A DNA stretch of 64,000 nucleotides from Nisaea nitritireducens (GCF_014904795.1 NZ_JACZFS010000038.1:57192-121191), one strand, 5' to 3'; positions 18,387 through 27,854 are shown, counted from the stretch's first letter. Notes: generated by a model not told the origin, from the letters alone. Made by a program: numbers and translations.

Positions 18387-19229
18387 ATGCACCGCATCAA
18401 ACTCACCGACCACCTGATCCTTATTCTCGGCGTGCTGTTTCTGCTGCTGCCGATCTGGGTGGTCTTCGCTTCCTCGACGCACCGGCCGGAGACCTTGTTG
18501 GCCGATGGCCTGCAATTCGGGTTCGGGGATTATTTCTGGGAAACCTACAGCGCGGTCCTGTTCGAAAATACGGGCTTCACCCAGACCGTGAACGCCGTGC
18601 TGATGCTGAAGAACTCCCTGATCCTCGGCCTCGGCTTCTCGGTCGGCAAGATCCTGATCTCGACCATCGCGGCCTATGCCATCGTCTATTTCCGCTTTCC
18701 GGCGGGCAGCTTCTTCTTCTGGATCATCTTCTCCTCCCTGCTGCTGCCGCTGGAGGTACGGATCATCCCGTCCTACGAGGTGGTCTCGAAGCTCGGCATG
18801 CTGAATTCCTATACCGGCCTGATCCTGCCGCTGATCGCGTCCGCTACCGCGACCTTCTTCTTCCGCCAGTTCTACAAGTCGGTGCCGGAAGAGATCCTGG
18901 AAGCGGCAAGGATCGACGGCGCCGGGCCGTTCCGCTTCTTCGTCGATATCCTGCTGCCGCTGTCGAAAACGATGATCGCGGCGATCTTCATCATCATGTT
19001 CGTGGTCGGCTGGAACCAGTATCTCTGGCCCATCCTGATGACCACGGACGAGAGCTATTTCACCGTTGTCATGGGGATCAAGCAGATCCTGAACGATCTC
19101 GAAGGCAACCGTATCCCGCAATACAACAAGGCCCTTGCGCTTTCCTTCCTGGCGATGCTGCCCCCTGTGATGGTGGTGCTGATCTTCCAGCGGTGGTTCG
19201 TGAAGGGCCTCGTCGAGTCCGAGAAATGA
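18387..19229 (+). CDS. ugpE: Glycerol-3-phosphate ABC transporter permease UgpE
   Basis: This permease has 280 residues from the ATG at 18387; an upstream in-frame start at 18342 would overlap ugpA and add a hydrophilic tail. Six helices and the EAA loop [20 protein letters not shown] are present, as is the UgpE-like end [20 protein letters not shown]. It forms the heterodimeric channel with UgpA. It lies 16 bp after ugpA and 10 bp before ugpC, so the three genes are clearly one transcription unit. Confidence 0.93.
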   Translation: MHRIKLTDHLILILGVLFLLLPIWVVFASSTHRPETLLADGLQFGFGDYFWETYSAVLFENTGFTQTVNAVLMLKNSLILGLGFSVGKILISTIAAYAIVYFRFPAGSFFFWIIFSSLLLPLEVRIIPSYEVVSKLGMLNSYTGLILPLIASATATFFFRQFYKSVPEEILEAARIDGAGPFRFFVDILLPLSKTMIAAIFIIMFVVGWNQYLWPILMTTDESYFTVVMGIKQILNDLEGNRIPQYNKALALSFLAMLPPVMVVLIFQRWFVKGLVESEK

Positions 19230-19239
19230 GGAACTGAGG

Positions 19240-20310
19240 ATGGCCGAGGTCGCACTCACCAACGTCGAGAAAACCTACCCGAACGGCTTCAAGGCCATTC
19301 ACGGGATCGATATCGACATTCAGGACGGCGAGTTCATCGCTCTCGTTGGCCCGTCCGGCTGCGGGAAATCGACTCTGCTGCGCATGGTGGCCGGGCTGGA
19401 AAGCATTTCCGGCGGGGACGTCTCCATCTCGGGCCGTCAGGTCAACAAGCTGGAGCCGGCGAACCGGGACATCGCCATGGTGTTCCAGAACTATGCGCTC
19501 TACCCGCACATGACCGTCCAGGGAAACATGGCCTACGGCCTGAAAAACCGCGGCATGGCGAAAGAAGAGATCGCCCAGCGGGTGCAGAAGGCCGCCGAGA
19601 TTCTGGAACTTTCTCCGCTTCTCGACCGGCGCCCGCAGCAGCTTTCCGGTGGTCAGCGCCAGCGTGTCGCCATGGGTAGGGCCATCGTCCGCGAGCCCGC
19701 CGTCTTCCTGTTCGACGAGCCGCTTTCGAACCTGGATGCCAAGCTCCGTGTACAGATGCGGGTTGAGGTGAAGAAACTGCAACGCCAGCTCGGCACTACC
19801 AGCCTCTATGTCACCCACGATCAGGTAGAGGCCATGACCATGGCGGACCGGCTGGTGGTGATGAATGCGGGCATCGCCGAGCAGATCGGCACCCCGATTG
19901 AGGTCTATGACCGTCCGGCCAGCATGTTCGTCGCCGCCTTTATCGGCTCACCCTCGATGAACTTCATGACAGGCAAGGTCGAAAGCGGCGCGGCCGTGCT
20001 CGGCTCCGGCCAGCGGATCGGGCTGAACGGGCAGGCGAAAAACCTCGCCGAAGGTCAGCCGGTGACGGTCGGCATCCGGCCGGAGCACTTCCAGCCGTGC
20101 GGCGAAGGCGAGGGGCTTCAGGTCCATATCGATCTGGTCGAGCATCTCGGCGCGGAAACGCTGATGCATGGCACGGCACCTGGCAATGGTGATCTGACCA
20201 CGGTCCGGCTTGCCGGTCACCAGACGCTTTCGGGCGGTGACAGCATCCGGGTCAGCGTCGCGCCGGATCAGGTGCATCTGTTCGATACGGAGAGCGGCAA
20301 GCGGCTCTGA
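19240..20310 (+). CDS. ugpC: Glycerol-3-phosphate ABC transporter ATPase UgpC
   Basis: This 356-residue cytoplasmic ATPase of the MalK/UgpC group energises UgpAE. Motifs are Walker [11 protein letters not shown]-loop region [15 protein letters not shown], signature [14 protein letters not shown], Walker [13 protein letters not shown] and the switch histidine in YVTHDQVEA. The C-terminal 120 residues form the OB/TOBE regulatory domain ([18 protein letters not shown]). An AGGA lies just before the ATG. Its stop is 1 bp from the stop of the convergent MarR gene. Confidence 0.94.
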   Translation: MAEVALTNVEKTYPNGFKAIHGIDIDIQDGEFIALVGPSGCGKSTLLRMVAGLESISGGDVSISGRQVNKLEPANRDIAMVFQNYALYPHMTVQGNMAYGLKNRGMAKEEIAQRVQKAAEILELSPLLDRRPQQLSGGQRQRVAMGRAIVREPAVFLFDEPLSNLDAKLRVQMRVEVKKLQRQLGTTSLYVTHDQVEAMTMADRLVVMNAGIAEQIGTPIEVYDRPASMFVAAFIGSPSMNFMTGKVESGAAVLGSGQRIGLNGQAKNLAEGQPVTVGIRPEHFQPCGEGEGLQVHIDLVEHLGAETLMHGTAPGNGDLTTVRLAGHQTLSGGDSIRVSVAPDQVHLFDTESGKRL

Positions 20311-20311
20311 G

Positions 20312-20830
20312 CTAGGCGCCGACCTTCGCCAAAAGGCGTTTCAGGTCTTCCCGCTCGGCAGTGTCGAGCGGCGCCAGCATCTGTTCCTCGGCGGCCAGAT
20401 GGGAGGTGACGAGCCTGTCCGCCAGCGTGAAGCCGTCTTCGGTCAGGGCGATCTTGAGGCTGCGCCTGTCTTTCGGGTCCGACCGGCGCTCGATCAGGCC
20501 GCGTTTTTCCAGACGGTCGAGCCGGTTGGTCATGGCCGAGGTTGAAAGCATCATCTCGCCTGCCAGCTCCGAAGGCGTCAGGGTTTGGCCTCTGCCCTGA
20601 CGGCGCAGGGTCAGCAACACGTCGAATCCGGCGCCATCGAGCCCGCCTTTCGCGGCATTGCCTTCAACAGCGGTCCGGACCCTGTCATTTGCCCGCCGCA
20701 GCGCGCCGCAGACCGCCATGGGGGACGGATCGAGGTCGGGCCGTTCCCGTTTCCACTGCTGAAGAATCGTCTCCAGAGCGGCGCCCTGTGCGGATTCCGC
20801 AGGCGATTTTGCACGCGAGTCTTGACTCAT
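20312..20830 (-). CDS. MarR-family transcriptional regulator
   Basis: This 172-residue winged-helix regulator has LTPSELAGEMMLSTSAMTNRLDRLEKRGLIERR as recognition helices and DPKDRRSLKIALTEDG as the wing, both characteristic of MarR proteins. It is divergent from a nitroreductase-family gene across 110 bp containing a palindromic element, so local control of that gene and itself is likely. MarR repressors usually respond to phenolic or oxidative ligands; the ligand here is unknown. Confidence 0.9.
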   Translation of the reverse strand: MSQDSRAKSPAESAQGAALETILQQWKRERPDLDPSPMAVCGALRRANDRVRTAVEGNAAKGGLDGAGFDVLLTLRRQGRGQTLTPSELAGEMMLSTSAMTNRLDRLEKRGLIERRSDPKDRRSLKIALTEDGFTLADRLVTSHLAAEEQMLAPLDTAEREDLKRLLAKVGA

Positions 20831-20853
20831 GGATCGTCCGCCATCAAATAGTT

Positions 20854-20876
20854 CGATATCAAATTATCTTATATCG
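20854..20876. promoter_or_regulatory. Candidate MarR operator
   Basis: CGATAT (20854-20859) and ATATCG (20871-20876) are exact inverted arms with an 11-bp AT-rich centre, and ATCAAAT occurs as a direct repeat at 20843 and 20858. The element lies 24 bp upstream of the MarR start, in the divergent gap shared with the nitroreductase gene. Position and symmetry fit a MarR dimer site; no consensus test was possible. Confidence 0.5.
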
Positions 20877-20940
20877 TATAATCGTGCATCGAATGATGAC
20901 AGCTTAAGACACCCGCCCCGGAATGTGAAGGACTTGCCCC

Positions 20941-21543
20941 ATGAGTTATCTCCGTACAACGGACCATCCGATTGAACCGCTGTTTCTGGACAGATGGTCG
21001 CCCCGCAGTTTCGAGCCGGAAATCATGCCGGACGAAGACTTGCTGACAATTCTTGAAGCGGCCCGGTGGGCTCCCTCCGCCTTCAATATTCAACCGTGGC
21101 ATTTCCTTTATGCGACCCGGAACGGTGCCCATTGGGACCGGTTCGTCGGTGTGCTGGACGATTTCAACAAAGCCTGGGCGCGCGACGCCTCCGTTCTCTT
21201 TGTCCTGCTCTCCGATACGCTCATGCCGGGGGACGCCACCCGGCCCGACCGTGTGTCCTCGGTAAACAGTTTCGATGCGGGGGCGGCCTGGGCCCATCTC
21301 GCGCTCCAGGCCACGGCGCGCGGCTACCACGCCCATGCAATGGCCGGGATTGATCGGGAACAGGCACGCGCCGCGCTCGCCATTCCATCGCGTTTCAGAA
21401 TCGAAATCGCCATTGCGGTGGGCCGCAGGGGTGCGCCGGAGCGGTTGCCAAGTGCGCTGGCCGAGCGGGAGGCGCCAAGTGACCGCAAGCCGTTGTCACG
21501 GATTGCCTCGCCGGGACCCTTCCCGGCGGGGACAGTGCGCTAG
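20941..21543 (+). CDS. Nitroreductase-family flavoprotein
   Basis: This 200-residue FMN-dependent NAD(P)H oxidoreductase starts with the family pattern PLFLDRWSPRSFEPEIMPDE followed by EAARWAPSAFNIQPW, where serine, asparagine and glutamine contact FMN. AAWAHLALQATARGYHAHAM is the second conserved block. GAAGGA lies at 20927-20932 before the ATG. It is divergent from the MarR gene and 18 bp upstream of a DMT transporter with a strong GGAGGAG site, so these two may form an operon induced by a compound sensed by MarR. Confidence 0.88.
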   Translation: MSYLRTTDHPIEPLFLDRWSPRSFEPEIMPDEDLLTILEAARWAPSAFNIQPWHFLYATRNGAHWDRFVGVLDDFNKAWARDASVLFVLLSDTLMPGDATRPDRVSSVNSFDAGAAWAHLALQATARGYHAHAMAGIDREQARAALAIPSRFRIEIAIAVGRRGAPERLPSALAEREAPSDRKPLSRIASPGPFPAGTVR

Positions 21544-21561
21544 AGCGGGAGGAGAACCAAG

Positions 21562-22488
21562 ATGACGCAATCGCTTGACCATCCCGAAGAAGGCGCGCAA
21601 CCAAGATCGATGTTTGCGAACCCGTCTCTGTTGTTGCTCATGACCGGCGCCCTGATAGGGGTGAATTTCCCGCTCGGGAAAATCGCTGGCGACGCTGGTA
21701 TTTCGCCCATTCTCTGGGCCATGATCCCGTCGCTCGGGGTCGCTGCGCTGATGCTCCCGGTACTCGTCATGCGGCGCGGTCTCCAGCGTCCTGACCGGAC
21801 GCTGGCCCGCTTTTCCGTGATTGCGGGGCTGGTCTCCTACGTGATCCCGAATGTCATTCTCTTTGCCGTTATTCCACATGCGGGTGCCGGCTATATGGGG
21901 CTGATGTTCGCCCAGTCGCCAGTCTTCACGCTGGCCTTCTCGGCCCTTCTCGGCCTCAAGACACCGAACCGGCTTGGTCTTGCCGGGATCGCGGTTGGAT
22001 TGACCGGGGCGGCCATTGTCAGTCTGACCAGGGGTGCGGCTCCGGATGCGCCGGATCTGTTCTGGATCGTGGCGGGCTTCGCCGTGCCGGTCGCGCTTGC
22101 TGTCGGCAATGTCTACCGCACCATAGCCTGGCCGGAGAACACCTCGCCCGACGCCCTCGCCTTCTGGAGCCATGGGGCGGCGATCATCGCTTTTGTCGCG
22201 TTGCTGTTTCTGGTGGAAGGGACGGTGCCGCTTGCTTCTCTCGCAGCCGTTCCCGGCTCCGCTCTGTTGCAGGCGGTGGCGGCGGCGGCGACCTTCCCGC
22301 TTTTCTTTCGGCTTCAGCATCTTGGCGGACCGGTTCTCTTGAGTCAGATCGGCTATGTCGCCGCCAGCGTCGGTCTGGTCATCGCGACATTTTTGCTCGA
22401 CGAGCGCTACAGCCTCGCGACCTGGGCCGGTGCTCTGGTCATTGCCGTGGGCATCGCTCTGACGGTGATGGCACAGCGGCGCACCTGA
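21562..22488 (+). CDS. EamA/DMT-superfamily transporter
   Basis: The 308-residue protein has ten predicted transmembrane helices arranged as two EamA repeats, as in RhaT/YdcZ-like drug and metabolite transporters of the inner membrane. A strong GGAGGAG (21548-21554) precedes the ATG and the gene follows the nitroreductase by 18 bp. Direction and substrate cannot be read from sequence. It shares only family-level similarity with the second DMT gene at 24424. Confidence 0.85.
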   Translation: MTQSLDHPEEGAQPRSMFANPSLLLLMTGALIGVNFPLGKIAGDAGISPILWAMIPSLGVAALMLPVLVMRRGLQRPDRTLARFSVIAGLVSYVIPNVILFAVIPHAGAGYMGLMFAQSPVFTLAFSALLGLKTPNRLGLAGIAVGLTGAAIVSLTRGAAPDAPDLFWIVAGFAVPVALAVGNVYRTIAWPENTSPDALAFWSHGAAIIAFVALLFLVEGTVPLASLAAVPGSALLQAVAAAATFPLFFRLQHLGGPVLLSQIGYVAASVGLVIATFLLDERYSLATWAGALVIAVGIALTVMAQRRT

Positions 22489-22566
22489 TTACTCATTGAG
22501 CCGGCGCGCCCGGCTTGCCCCCTGAATCCGCTTCCGCACAGCGCGTGGGGACGCTATAGCTCGGCA

Positions 22567-24351
22567 ATGACATTTGATCAGATTGCCATCCTCGCCATCA
22601 TCGTTGGCGCCCTTACAGCCTTCATCTGGGGGCGGTACCGGATCGATCTCGTTGCCATGCTGGCGCTGCTGCTGTCGGTGGCGGCCGGCGTTGTCGATCC
22701 GCTGACGGCCTTTGCCGGTTTCGGTCATCCGGCCGTCATAACGGTGGTGGCCGTGCTCGGTATGTCGGCGGCGCTGACCCGGTCCGGTGCGGTCGGTGTG
22801 ATCGCGGAACGCATCGCCCAGCGCACCAAGTCGGACCGGGCGAAGACCTTCTCGCTGATCGGGCTGGCCGGGGTGATGTCCAGCGTCATGAACAATGTCG
22901 GCGCGCTGGCTCTGTTGATGCCGATCACCCTGTCGGTCGCGCGCAAGGCCGGGCTTTCGCCGTCCCGGCTGTTGATGCCGCTGTCCTTCGCCTCGTTGCT
23001 GGGGGGCATGATCACCCTGATCGGCACGCCGCCGAACATCATCATCGCCGACTATCGCCACAAGGTAACGGGCGAGGCCTTCCAGATGTTCGATTTCCTG
23101 CCGGTCGGCCTCGCGGTCGCCGTCGTCGGCATTATCTATCTGGTTTTCATCGGTATCAGGCTGGTGCCGAACCGGCGCGCCAATGACGAGGGAAAGCGCC
23201 TTTTCGAGCTTTCCAGTTATGTCACGGAGTTCAGGGTTCCCGCCGATTCGCGCCTGATCGGACAGACCATCCGGGCGCTCGGCGACCGCAACGAAGATAG
23301 CGGGCGGCCGACCGTACTTGCCATCTTGCGCGATAATGAACGGGTGGTCCGCAGGCTGACCCGCGAGCCACTGGCCGAAGGCGATCTTCTGCTGGCCCAC
23401 GGCTCCGCCGAACAGATCGAGGCAGCGGTGCAGAAGGGCCTTGAGCTGGTCGATGCCAAGGAGCTCGATGCCATCAAGTCCGATATGCCGGAAAACGGGG
23501 AACTCGCCGTGGTTGAGGCGGTGATGCCGCCGCGTGCCTGGATCGAGGGCCGTAGCGCTGCCATGCTGCGCCTGCGCTCGCGTTACGGGCTGAACCTGCT
23601 CGGGGTGGCCCGCGGCGGGGCGCCGATCAACACCCGGCTGCGCGACGTGCGGTTCCGGGCAGGCGACGTGCTGATGCTGCAGGGCGACAGCGACCAGATC
23701 TACGGCACAATTTCCTCCCTCGGCTGCCTGCCCCTGGCGCAACGCCAAATGAGCCTGGAACGGCCGAAAATCCTGATCCCGGCACTGCTGTTTCTGGCCG
23801 CCATCGTCGCTGCCAGTCTCGGCATTCTGCCGGCGGCGGTGACGCTTGCGGGCGGTCTCGCGGCCATGGTGGTGTCCGACAATATCTCCATGGCCGAGGT
23901 CTATGACGCCATCGACTGGCAGATCGTGGTCTTGCTGGGAGCGATGATACCCGTCGGCACGGCGATGCATGAAACCGGGGCGGCGGGGCTGATCGCGGGA
24001 ACGATGGCGGGTGCCGTGGCGGATGTCTCGCTCTATCTGGTGCTGGCGCTTTTGCTGCTGGTGACCATGTTCCTGACGGATATGATGAACAATGCGGCAA
24101 CGGCGCTGGTTATGGCGCCGGTCGCACTCGGTATCTCCGAGCAGCTCTCGGTCAATGCCGATCCTCTTCTGATGGCGGTTGCAATCGGATCCTCCAGTGC
24201 GTTCCTGACCCCGATCGGGCACCAGAACAATCTGCTGGTGATGGGCCCCGCGGGGTACAAGTTCGGGGATTACTGGCGGGTCGGCCTGCCGCTCGACTTT
24301 CTGATCATGGCAGTGGCGGTTCCGCTATTGCCCGTGGTCTGGCCGTTCTGA
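22567..24351 (+). CDS. SLC13/DASS-type anion permease with two TrkA-C domains
   Basis: The 594-residue protein has membrane halves at about residues 1-200 and 395-594. The sodium/anion-site motifs are SSVMNNVGALALLMPI and LIGTPPNII in the first half, and TDMMNNAATALVMAPVA and TPIGHQNNLLVMGPAGY in the second. Between them lie two RCK/TrkA-C domains (about 210-375), soluble ligand-sensing modules. This arrangement is typical of bacterial sulfate, dicarboxylate or other anion symporters of the CitT/SAC1-like branch. Substrate is unassigned. It stands between two DMT transporter genes on the same strand. Confidence 0.88.
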   Translation: MTFDQIAILAIIVGALTAFIWGRYRIDLVAMLALLLSVAAGVVDPLTAFAGFGHPAVITVVAVLGMSAALTRSGAVGVIAERIAQRTKSDRAKTFSLIGLAGVMSSVMNNVGALALLMPITLSVARKAGLSPSRLLMPLSFASLLGGMITLIGTPPNIIIADYRHKVTGEAFQMFDFLPVGLAVAVVGIIYLVFIGIRLVPNRRANDEGKRLFELSSYVTEFRVPADSRLIGQTIRALGDRNEDSGRPTVLAILRDNERVVRRLTREPLAEGDLLLAHGSAEQIEAAVQKGLELVDAKELDAIKSDMPENGELAVVEAVMPPRAWIEGRSAAMLRLRSRYGLNLLGVARGGAPINTRLRDVRFRAGDVLMLQGDSDQIYGTISSLGCLPLAQRQMSLERPKILIPALLFLAAIVAASLGILPAAVTLAGGLAAMVVSDNISMAEVYDAIDWQIVVLLGAMIPVGTAMHETGAAGLIAGTMAGAVADVSLYLVLALLLLVTMFLTDMMNNAATALVMAPVALGISEQLSVNADPLLMAVAIGSSSAFLTPIGHQNNLLVMGPAGYKFGDYWRVGLPLDFLIMAVAVPLLPVVWPF

Positions 24352-24365
24352 GCCCGGAAGCGGTT

Positions 24366-24408
24366 CAACCCCAAGCAGCTCAGCCCAAGCAGCTCAACCC
24401 GAGCGGCT
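24366..24408 (+). repeat. Three tandem copies of a 14-15-bp unit
   Basis: Units beginning CAACCCCAAGCAGCT (24366), CAGCCCAAGCAGCT (24381) and CAACCCGAGCGGCT (24395), plus a partial fourth, fill the gap before the second DMT gene. They overlap no ORF and end about 15 bp before its start. This may be slippage-generated spacer sequence; no function is evident. Confidence 0.6.
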
Positions 24409-24423
24409 CACCCGAGGTACAAC

Positions 24424-25344
24424 ATGTCTGATCAAAAGACAGGAACCGGTCTGATCGATCCGGGCCTGATTGTGCCGACCATCATGCTGGTCGGTCTCGG
24501 CGGCCTCTGGGGGCTGTCCTTTTCGCTCTCGAAAGTGGCGGCGATAGGCGGCGTGCATCCCTTTGCCTATGCCTGGATGCAATCGACCGGCGCGGCTCTG
24601 TTTCTCTCTCTGGTCTGCTACCGCAAGGGCATCCCGTTCGATCTCAGCCGGGGCCATCTGGTGTTCTTCCTGGGCGCGGCGGTGATCGGCCTTGTGCTGC
24701 CGAACATCAATATTATTACGACAGCGAAATATATTCCGGCAGGCGTGATGAGTACGGTGGTCTCGACCGTGCCGGTGCTTGGCTATGTGCTGGCCGTCGG
24801 CCTCAGGATCGAGGGCTTTCGCTGGAACAGTGCGATTGGTATTGGCCTCGGTCTGGTTGGCGCCCTGCTGATGGTTCTGCCGAAGACCAGTCTGCCGTCG
24901 CCGGACATGGTGCCCTGGGTGCTGCTGGCCTTCCTGACCCCGGCTCTGTACGCCTGCAGCGGGATTTTCAGCGACCGGATGCGGCCCGAAGGCACGCATT
25001 CACTTGCGGCGGCGCGCGGCATGCTGATCGTGGCGTCTCTCGCGACGCTGCCGCTAATGCTGGCGGTGGACGGCTTCTACCCGCTGATGGCCAACCCCGG
25101 CCCGACCGACTACGCCATGCTCGGACAGATCTGCATCTCGTCCGTCGCCTACATTCTCTATTTCGAAATCCTGAAACGCGCCGGGCCGGTTTTCCTCAGC
25201 CTGGTGTCCTACATCGTGACCCTGTTCGGTCTGTTCTGGGGCTGGGTGGTTTTCGGAGAGATCCATTCAGCCTGGATCTGGGCCGCCGTCGGCTGCGTTT
25301 TCACCTCGTTGATCATGGTGAATATCGGGCGACGTGCGCGCTGA
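24424..25344 (+). CDS. EamA/DMT-superfamily transporter (second copy)
   Basis: This 306-residue protein has ten predicted helices in two EamA repeats (for example GLGGLWGLSFSLSKVAAIGG and ISSVAYILYFEILKRAGPVF). A GAGG site precedes the ATG. It is the third consecutive transporter gene on this strand and ends before a strong bidirectional terminator. The substrate is unknown; amino acids, nucleosides or metabolites are the usual range. Confidence 0.85.
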   Translation: MSDQKTGTGLIDPGLIVPTIMLVGLGGLWGLSFSLSKVAAIGGVHPFAYAWMQSTGAALFLSLVCYRKGIPFDLSRGHLVFFLGAAVIGLVLPNINIITTAKYIPAGVMSTVVSTVPVLGYVLAVGLRIEGFRWNSAIGIGLGLVGALLMVLPKTSLPSPDMVPWVLLAFLTPALYACSGIFSDRMRPEGTHSLAAARGMLIVASLATLPLMLAVDGFYPLMANPGPTDYAMLGQICISSVAYILYFEILKRAGPVFLSLVSYIVTLFGLFWGWVVFGEIHSAWIWAAVGCVFTSLIMVNIGRRAR

Positions 25345-25353
25345 AAAGAAAAA

Positions 25354-25383
25354 CGCCCCGGGCGGAACCCGGAGCGCTTTCTT
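25354..25383. terminator. Bidirectional terminator between convergent genes
   Basis: A 9-bp stem, CGCCCCGGG (25354-25362) with CCCGGAGCG (25368-25376) and one mismatch, is followed by CTTTCTT on the plus strand. It is preceded by an A-rich run (AAAAGAAAAA), which is a T tract on the minus strand. It sits between the stops of the DMT gene (25344) and the aldolase-family gene (25403). Confidence 0.8.
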
Positions 25384-25402
25384 GATCAGATCGTTATGTG
25401 GC

Positions 25403-26332
25403 TCAGGCGGCTTTCGCCGGAAGCGCGAAGTTGACTGCATCCAGCTCGGAGACCAGCGACGCGGCTTTTTCGGCCGGGAGCGGCATGAACGGGGCGCGGA
25501 CATTGCGCCAGCTTGCCTTGCCGCTGTTCTTCGCCAGCAGTTCCTTCAGCGCGGCGGCTGCCGGATAGTTCTGCAGGGTCAGGCGCTCAAGGGTGAGCTG
25601 GTCCTGCAGCGCTTCGGCATCGGCGGCCGAGCCGGCTTTCCAGGCGGCATAGACCTTGGCGCAACCGCCGACCGTGACGTTGCCCGTCGCGGTGATGGTG
25701 CCGACACCGCCGGCTTTCAGAACGTCGAGCAGATAGCGCTCGGTGCCTGCGAAGACGTCGAAGCCCGGGAACTTTTCGGCCATCGCCTTCATGTTCTCGA
25801 AATCGCCGGAGCTGTCCTTCACACCGCAGACGGTGTTCGGGAATTCCTTCAGCAGACGGGCGATCAGCTCGTGGCTGAACGGCACCGCGGACATCTGCGG
25901 GAAGTGATAGAGATAGACCTTCATCGCATCGCTGCCGATGGCTTCGAAGGTGCGCGAGAAGTGGGTGAACAGGCCTTCGTCGCTCGGGTTCTTGTAATAG
26001 AACGGCGGCAGCATCAGGACATGCTCGATACCGATATCAAGGGACGCCTTCGTCAGCGCGACCGTGTCCGGCAGCGCGCAGCAGCCGGTGCCGATCATCA
26101 GCTTGTCCTTCGGCAGATCGGACGCGCCGAGCTTGTCGAGGAAGGCCAGTCGCTCGGCGACGGACAGCGAGTTCGCTTCGCCGGTGGTGCCGAACAGCAG
26201 CACACCGTCGCAGCCGCTATCCAGAAGCCAGCGGGTATGGTCGAGGGTGAGGTCGATATCGACCGAAAGATCGTCGTTGAAGGCTGTCAGGCCGGCGGCC
26301 ATGACACCCTTGATGCGCGGGCTCGTGCTCAT
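25403..26332 (-). CDS. Dihydrodipicolinate synthase-family aldolase
   Basis: The protein has 309 residues from the ATG at 26332, which has AAGGAGA upstream; a longer frame to 26401 lacks a site. It is a class I aldolase TIM barrel with the substrate motif GTTGEANSLS, the catalytic tyrosine in VYLYHFPQMS and the Schiff-base lysine in CGVKDSSGD. These show the fold and chemistry of the DapA/NanA/KdgD superfamily. It is isolated from lysine genes, so a role in catabolic 2-oxo acid aldol cleavage is as likely as lysine synthesis. Family certain, substrate unknown. Confidence 0.85.
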   Translation of the reverse strand: MSTSPRIKGVMAAGLTAFNDDLSVDIDLTLDHTRWLLDSGCDGVLLFGTTGEANSLSVAERLAFLDKLGASDLPKDKLMIGTGCCALPDTVALTKASLDIGIEHVLMLPPFYYKNPSDEGLFTHFSRTFEAIGSDAMKVYLYHFPQMSAVPFSHELIARLLKEFPNTVCGVKDSSGDFENMKAMAEKFPGFDVFAGTERYLLDVLKAGGVGTITATGNVTVGGCAKVYAAWKAGSAADAEALQDQLTLERLTLQNYPAAAALKELLAKNSGKASWRNVRAPFMPLPAEKAASLVSELDAVNFALPAKAA

Positions 26333-26448
26333 GCGCGCTCTCCTTAGGTATGGAAGGGCAAAAAGAAGCCGGAGCTTAGTCCCGCGCGGGATTCCATTCA
26401 AGCGAGGGTCGCACCACGATGCGGAAGATCTGCCGTGCGAAACCGGCG

Positions 26449-27057
26449 TTAACCGGCGATGCGCTTGGTCAGATCCTTGGCGATGTCTTCCGGTGCGGTG
26501 TCGAAGCCGAAATGGCTGACATAGCGTCCGTCCGGTCCCATCACGTAGGTGATGGTGGAATGGTCCATCAGATAGTCGCTGAAATCCTCGCTCTCGACCT
26601 TCTGGTAGAACACCCGATAAGCCTTGGCGACATCCGCGATCTGCTCCGGCGTGCCGGTCAGATAATGGATCTTGTCGTGGAAATGCTGGCTGTAATCACC
26701 CAGCGCCGCGGCTGTGTCCCGCGTGGGGTCGATGGTGATGAAGACCGGCTCGACCTGGTCCGCCACCTTCGGGTCCAGCATGTCGAGGGCCTGGGTCATC
26801 ACCGTCAGCGTCGTCGGGCAGACATCCGGGCAATAGGTGTAGCCGAAGAAGACCAGCATGTAGCGGCCCTTCAGATCCTCGTTCGACAGCGCCGCGCCGG
26901 TTTCGTCGGTCAGGCTGAAGGGGCCGCCGACAAGATCCGCCGCGCTTTCCTGCCCGGCGATCCGGCCGCCGCTGACAATCCAGTAGCCGGCGGCGATGGA
27001 GCCTGCGAGGGCGAGGCCGAGAAAGCCGACGAGGAAGAAGAAAGTCCGTTTCGACAT
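26449..27057 (-). CDS. SCO1/SenC-family copper chaperone
   Basis: The 202-residue protein has an N-terminal membrane anchor (FFFLVGFLGLALAGSIAAGYW) and a periplasmic thioredoxin fold. The copper ligands are C76 and C80 in YTYCPDVCPTT and H166 in YLMDHSTITY. SCO proteins deliver copper to the CuA site of cytochrome c oxidase or act in thiol redox. Relatives near regB/regA in Rhodobacter are called PrrC/SenC, but here the gene is 5.8 kb from the RegBA pair. All three ligands are intact. Confidence 0.92.
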   Translation of the reverse strand: MSKRTFFFLVGFLGLALAGSIAAGYWIVSGGRIAGQESAADLVGGPFSLTDETGAALSNEDLKGRYMLVFFGYTYCPDVCPTTLTVMTQALDMLDPKVADQVEPVFITIDPTRDTAAALGDYSQHFHDKIHYLTGTPEQIADVAKAYRVFYQKVESEDFSDYLMDHSTITYVMGPDGRYVSHFGFDTAPEDIAKDLTKRIAG

Positions 27058-27141
27058 GTCAGGTCCGGTTCCAGTTCGCCCGTCACTCGGAGGAGGACGG
27101 GGTGCCGATCAGTCGGTTGATTGGGACTATAGGCCGCCGCC

Positions 27142-27810
27142 TCAGAATTGCGAGAGCGTCTCGCGCAATTGTGCCGCCTCGTCCGAGGTGAAGCGGCGTT
27201 CGATCAGGATTTGCTTGGGACTAGCAGCGGTGCGGTAAAACGTCTCATTCTTCTCCGGCTGGGTCTGAATCACCGCCCCATCGAAGGCGCCGCCGCCGAA
27301 AAGGCCCTTGGATTTGGCAAAGGCAATGAAGTCCGCGCCGAGGGAGCCGGAACTGGATGCGCCGACACCGCCGCCGATGGTGCCGACGGCGATGCTGGCA
27401 TCGGCGCCGAACTTCACCTGGTCGCTCATCAGCGAGTTCAGGCCTTTTTCCGTCATCACCACCAGAAGAACCTGTTTGGCCTCGACACCGATCTGCAGGC
27501 CGATACTGCCGGCCGCCAGCGAGTAGAACGCGGGATCGCTCCAGTCGCCGGCACCCTTGCGGGCGAGCAGAACGCCCTCGCCGTATTCGCCGCCGACCAC
27601 GAAGCCGGCTTTCACCAGCTGGGGAATGATGAGCACGCCCGTTGCCCGTTTCAGATAGTCGCCAACCGGGCCGACGACGTTCGGATCGCTGGTCAGATCG
27701 CGCAGCGTTGTCCGGGCCCGTTCGACCGTCATCGAGGCGTCTTCGGCTCGTGCCGTGGTTCCGAAAAAGGCCGTCGCGAAAAGGATTGCCGCAAGAAAAC
27801 CGTACCGCAT
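27142..27810 (-). CDS. SYLF-domain (YSC84-like) lipid-binding protein
   Basis: From M6 of the open frame (27810) the protein is 222 residues. A signal peptide (MRYGFLAAILFATAFFGTTARA) is followed by a SYLF domain with GVLIIPQLVKAGFVVGGEYG, QIGVEAKQVLLVVMTEKGL and SVAVG-like GADASIAVGTIGGGVGAS segments. The family binds phosphoinositides in eukaryotes; bacterial members are periplasmic with unclear roles. A start at 27825 is also possible. A 14-bp palindrome lies 45 bp upstream. Confidence 0.85.
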   Translation of the reverse strand: MRYGFLAAILFATAFFGTTARAEDASMTVERARTTLRDLTSDPNVVGPVGDYLKRATGVLIIPQLVKAGFVVGGEYGEGVLLARKGAGDWSDPAFYSLAAGSIGLQIGVEAKQVLLVVMTEKGLNSLMSDQVKFGADASIAVGTIGGGVGASSSGSLGADFIAFAKSKGLFGGGAFDGAVIQTQPEKNETFYRTAASPKQILIERRFTSDEAAQLRETLSQF

Positions 27811-27854
27811 GCCTGATCTCCTCATGGCGTGGCCGTGATTGTGTGCTGGTAGAT

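Noticed and set aside
22489..24222. A 577-codon minus-strand frame opposite the SLC13-type permease
   Set aside because: Composition (Arg, Gln, His, Asp rich) is that of an antisense frame; the plus-strand protein has clear conserved motifs.
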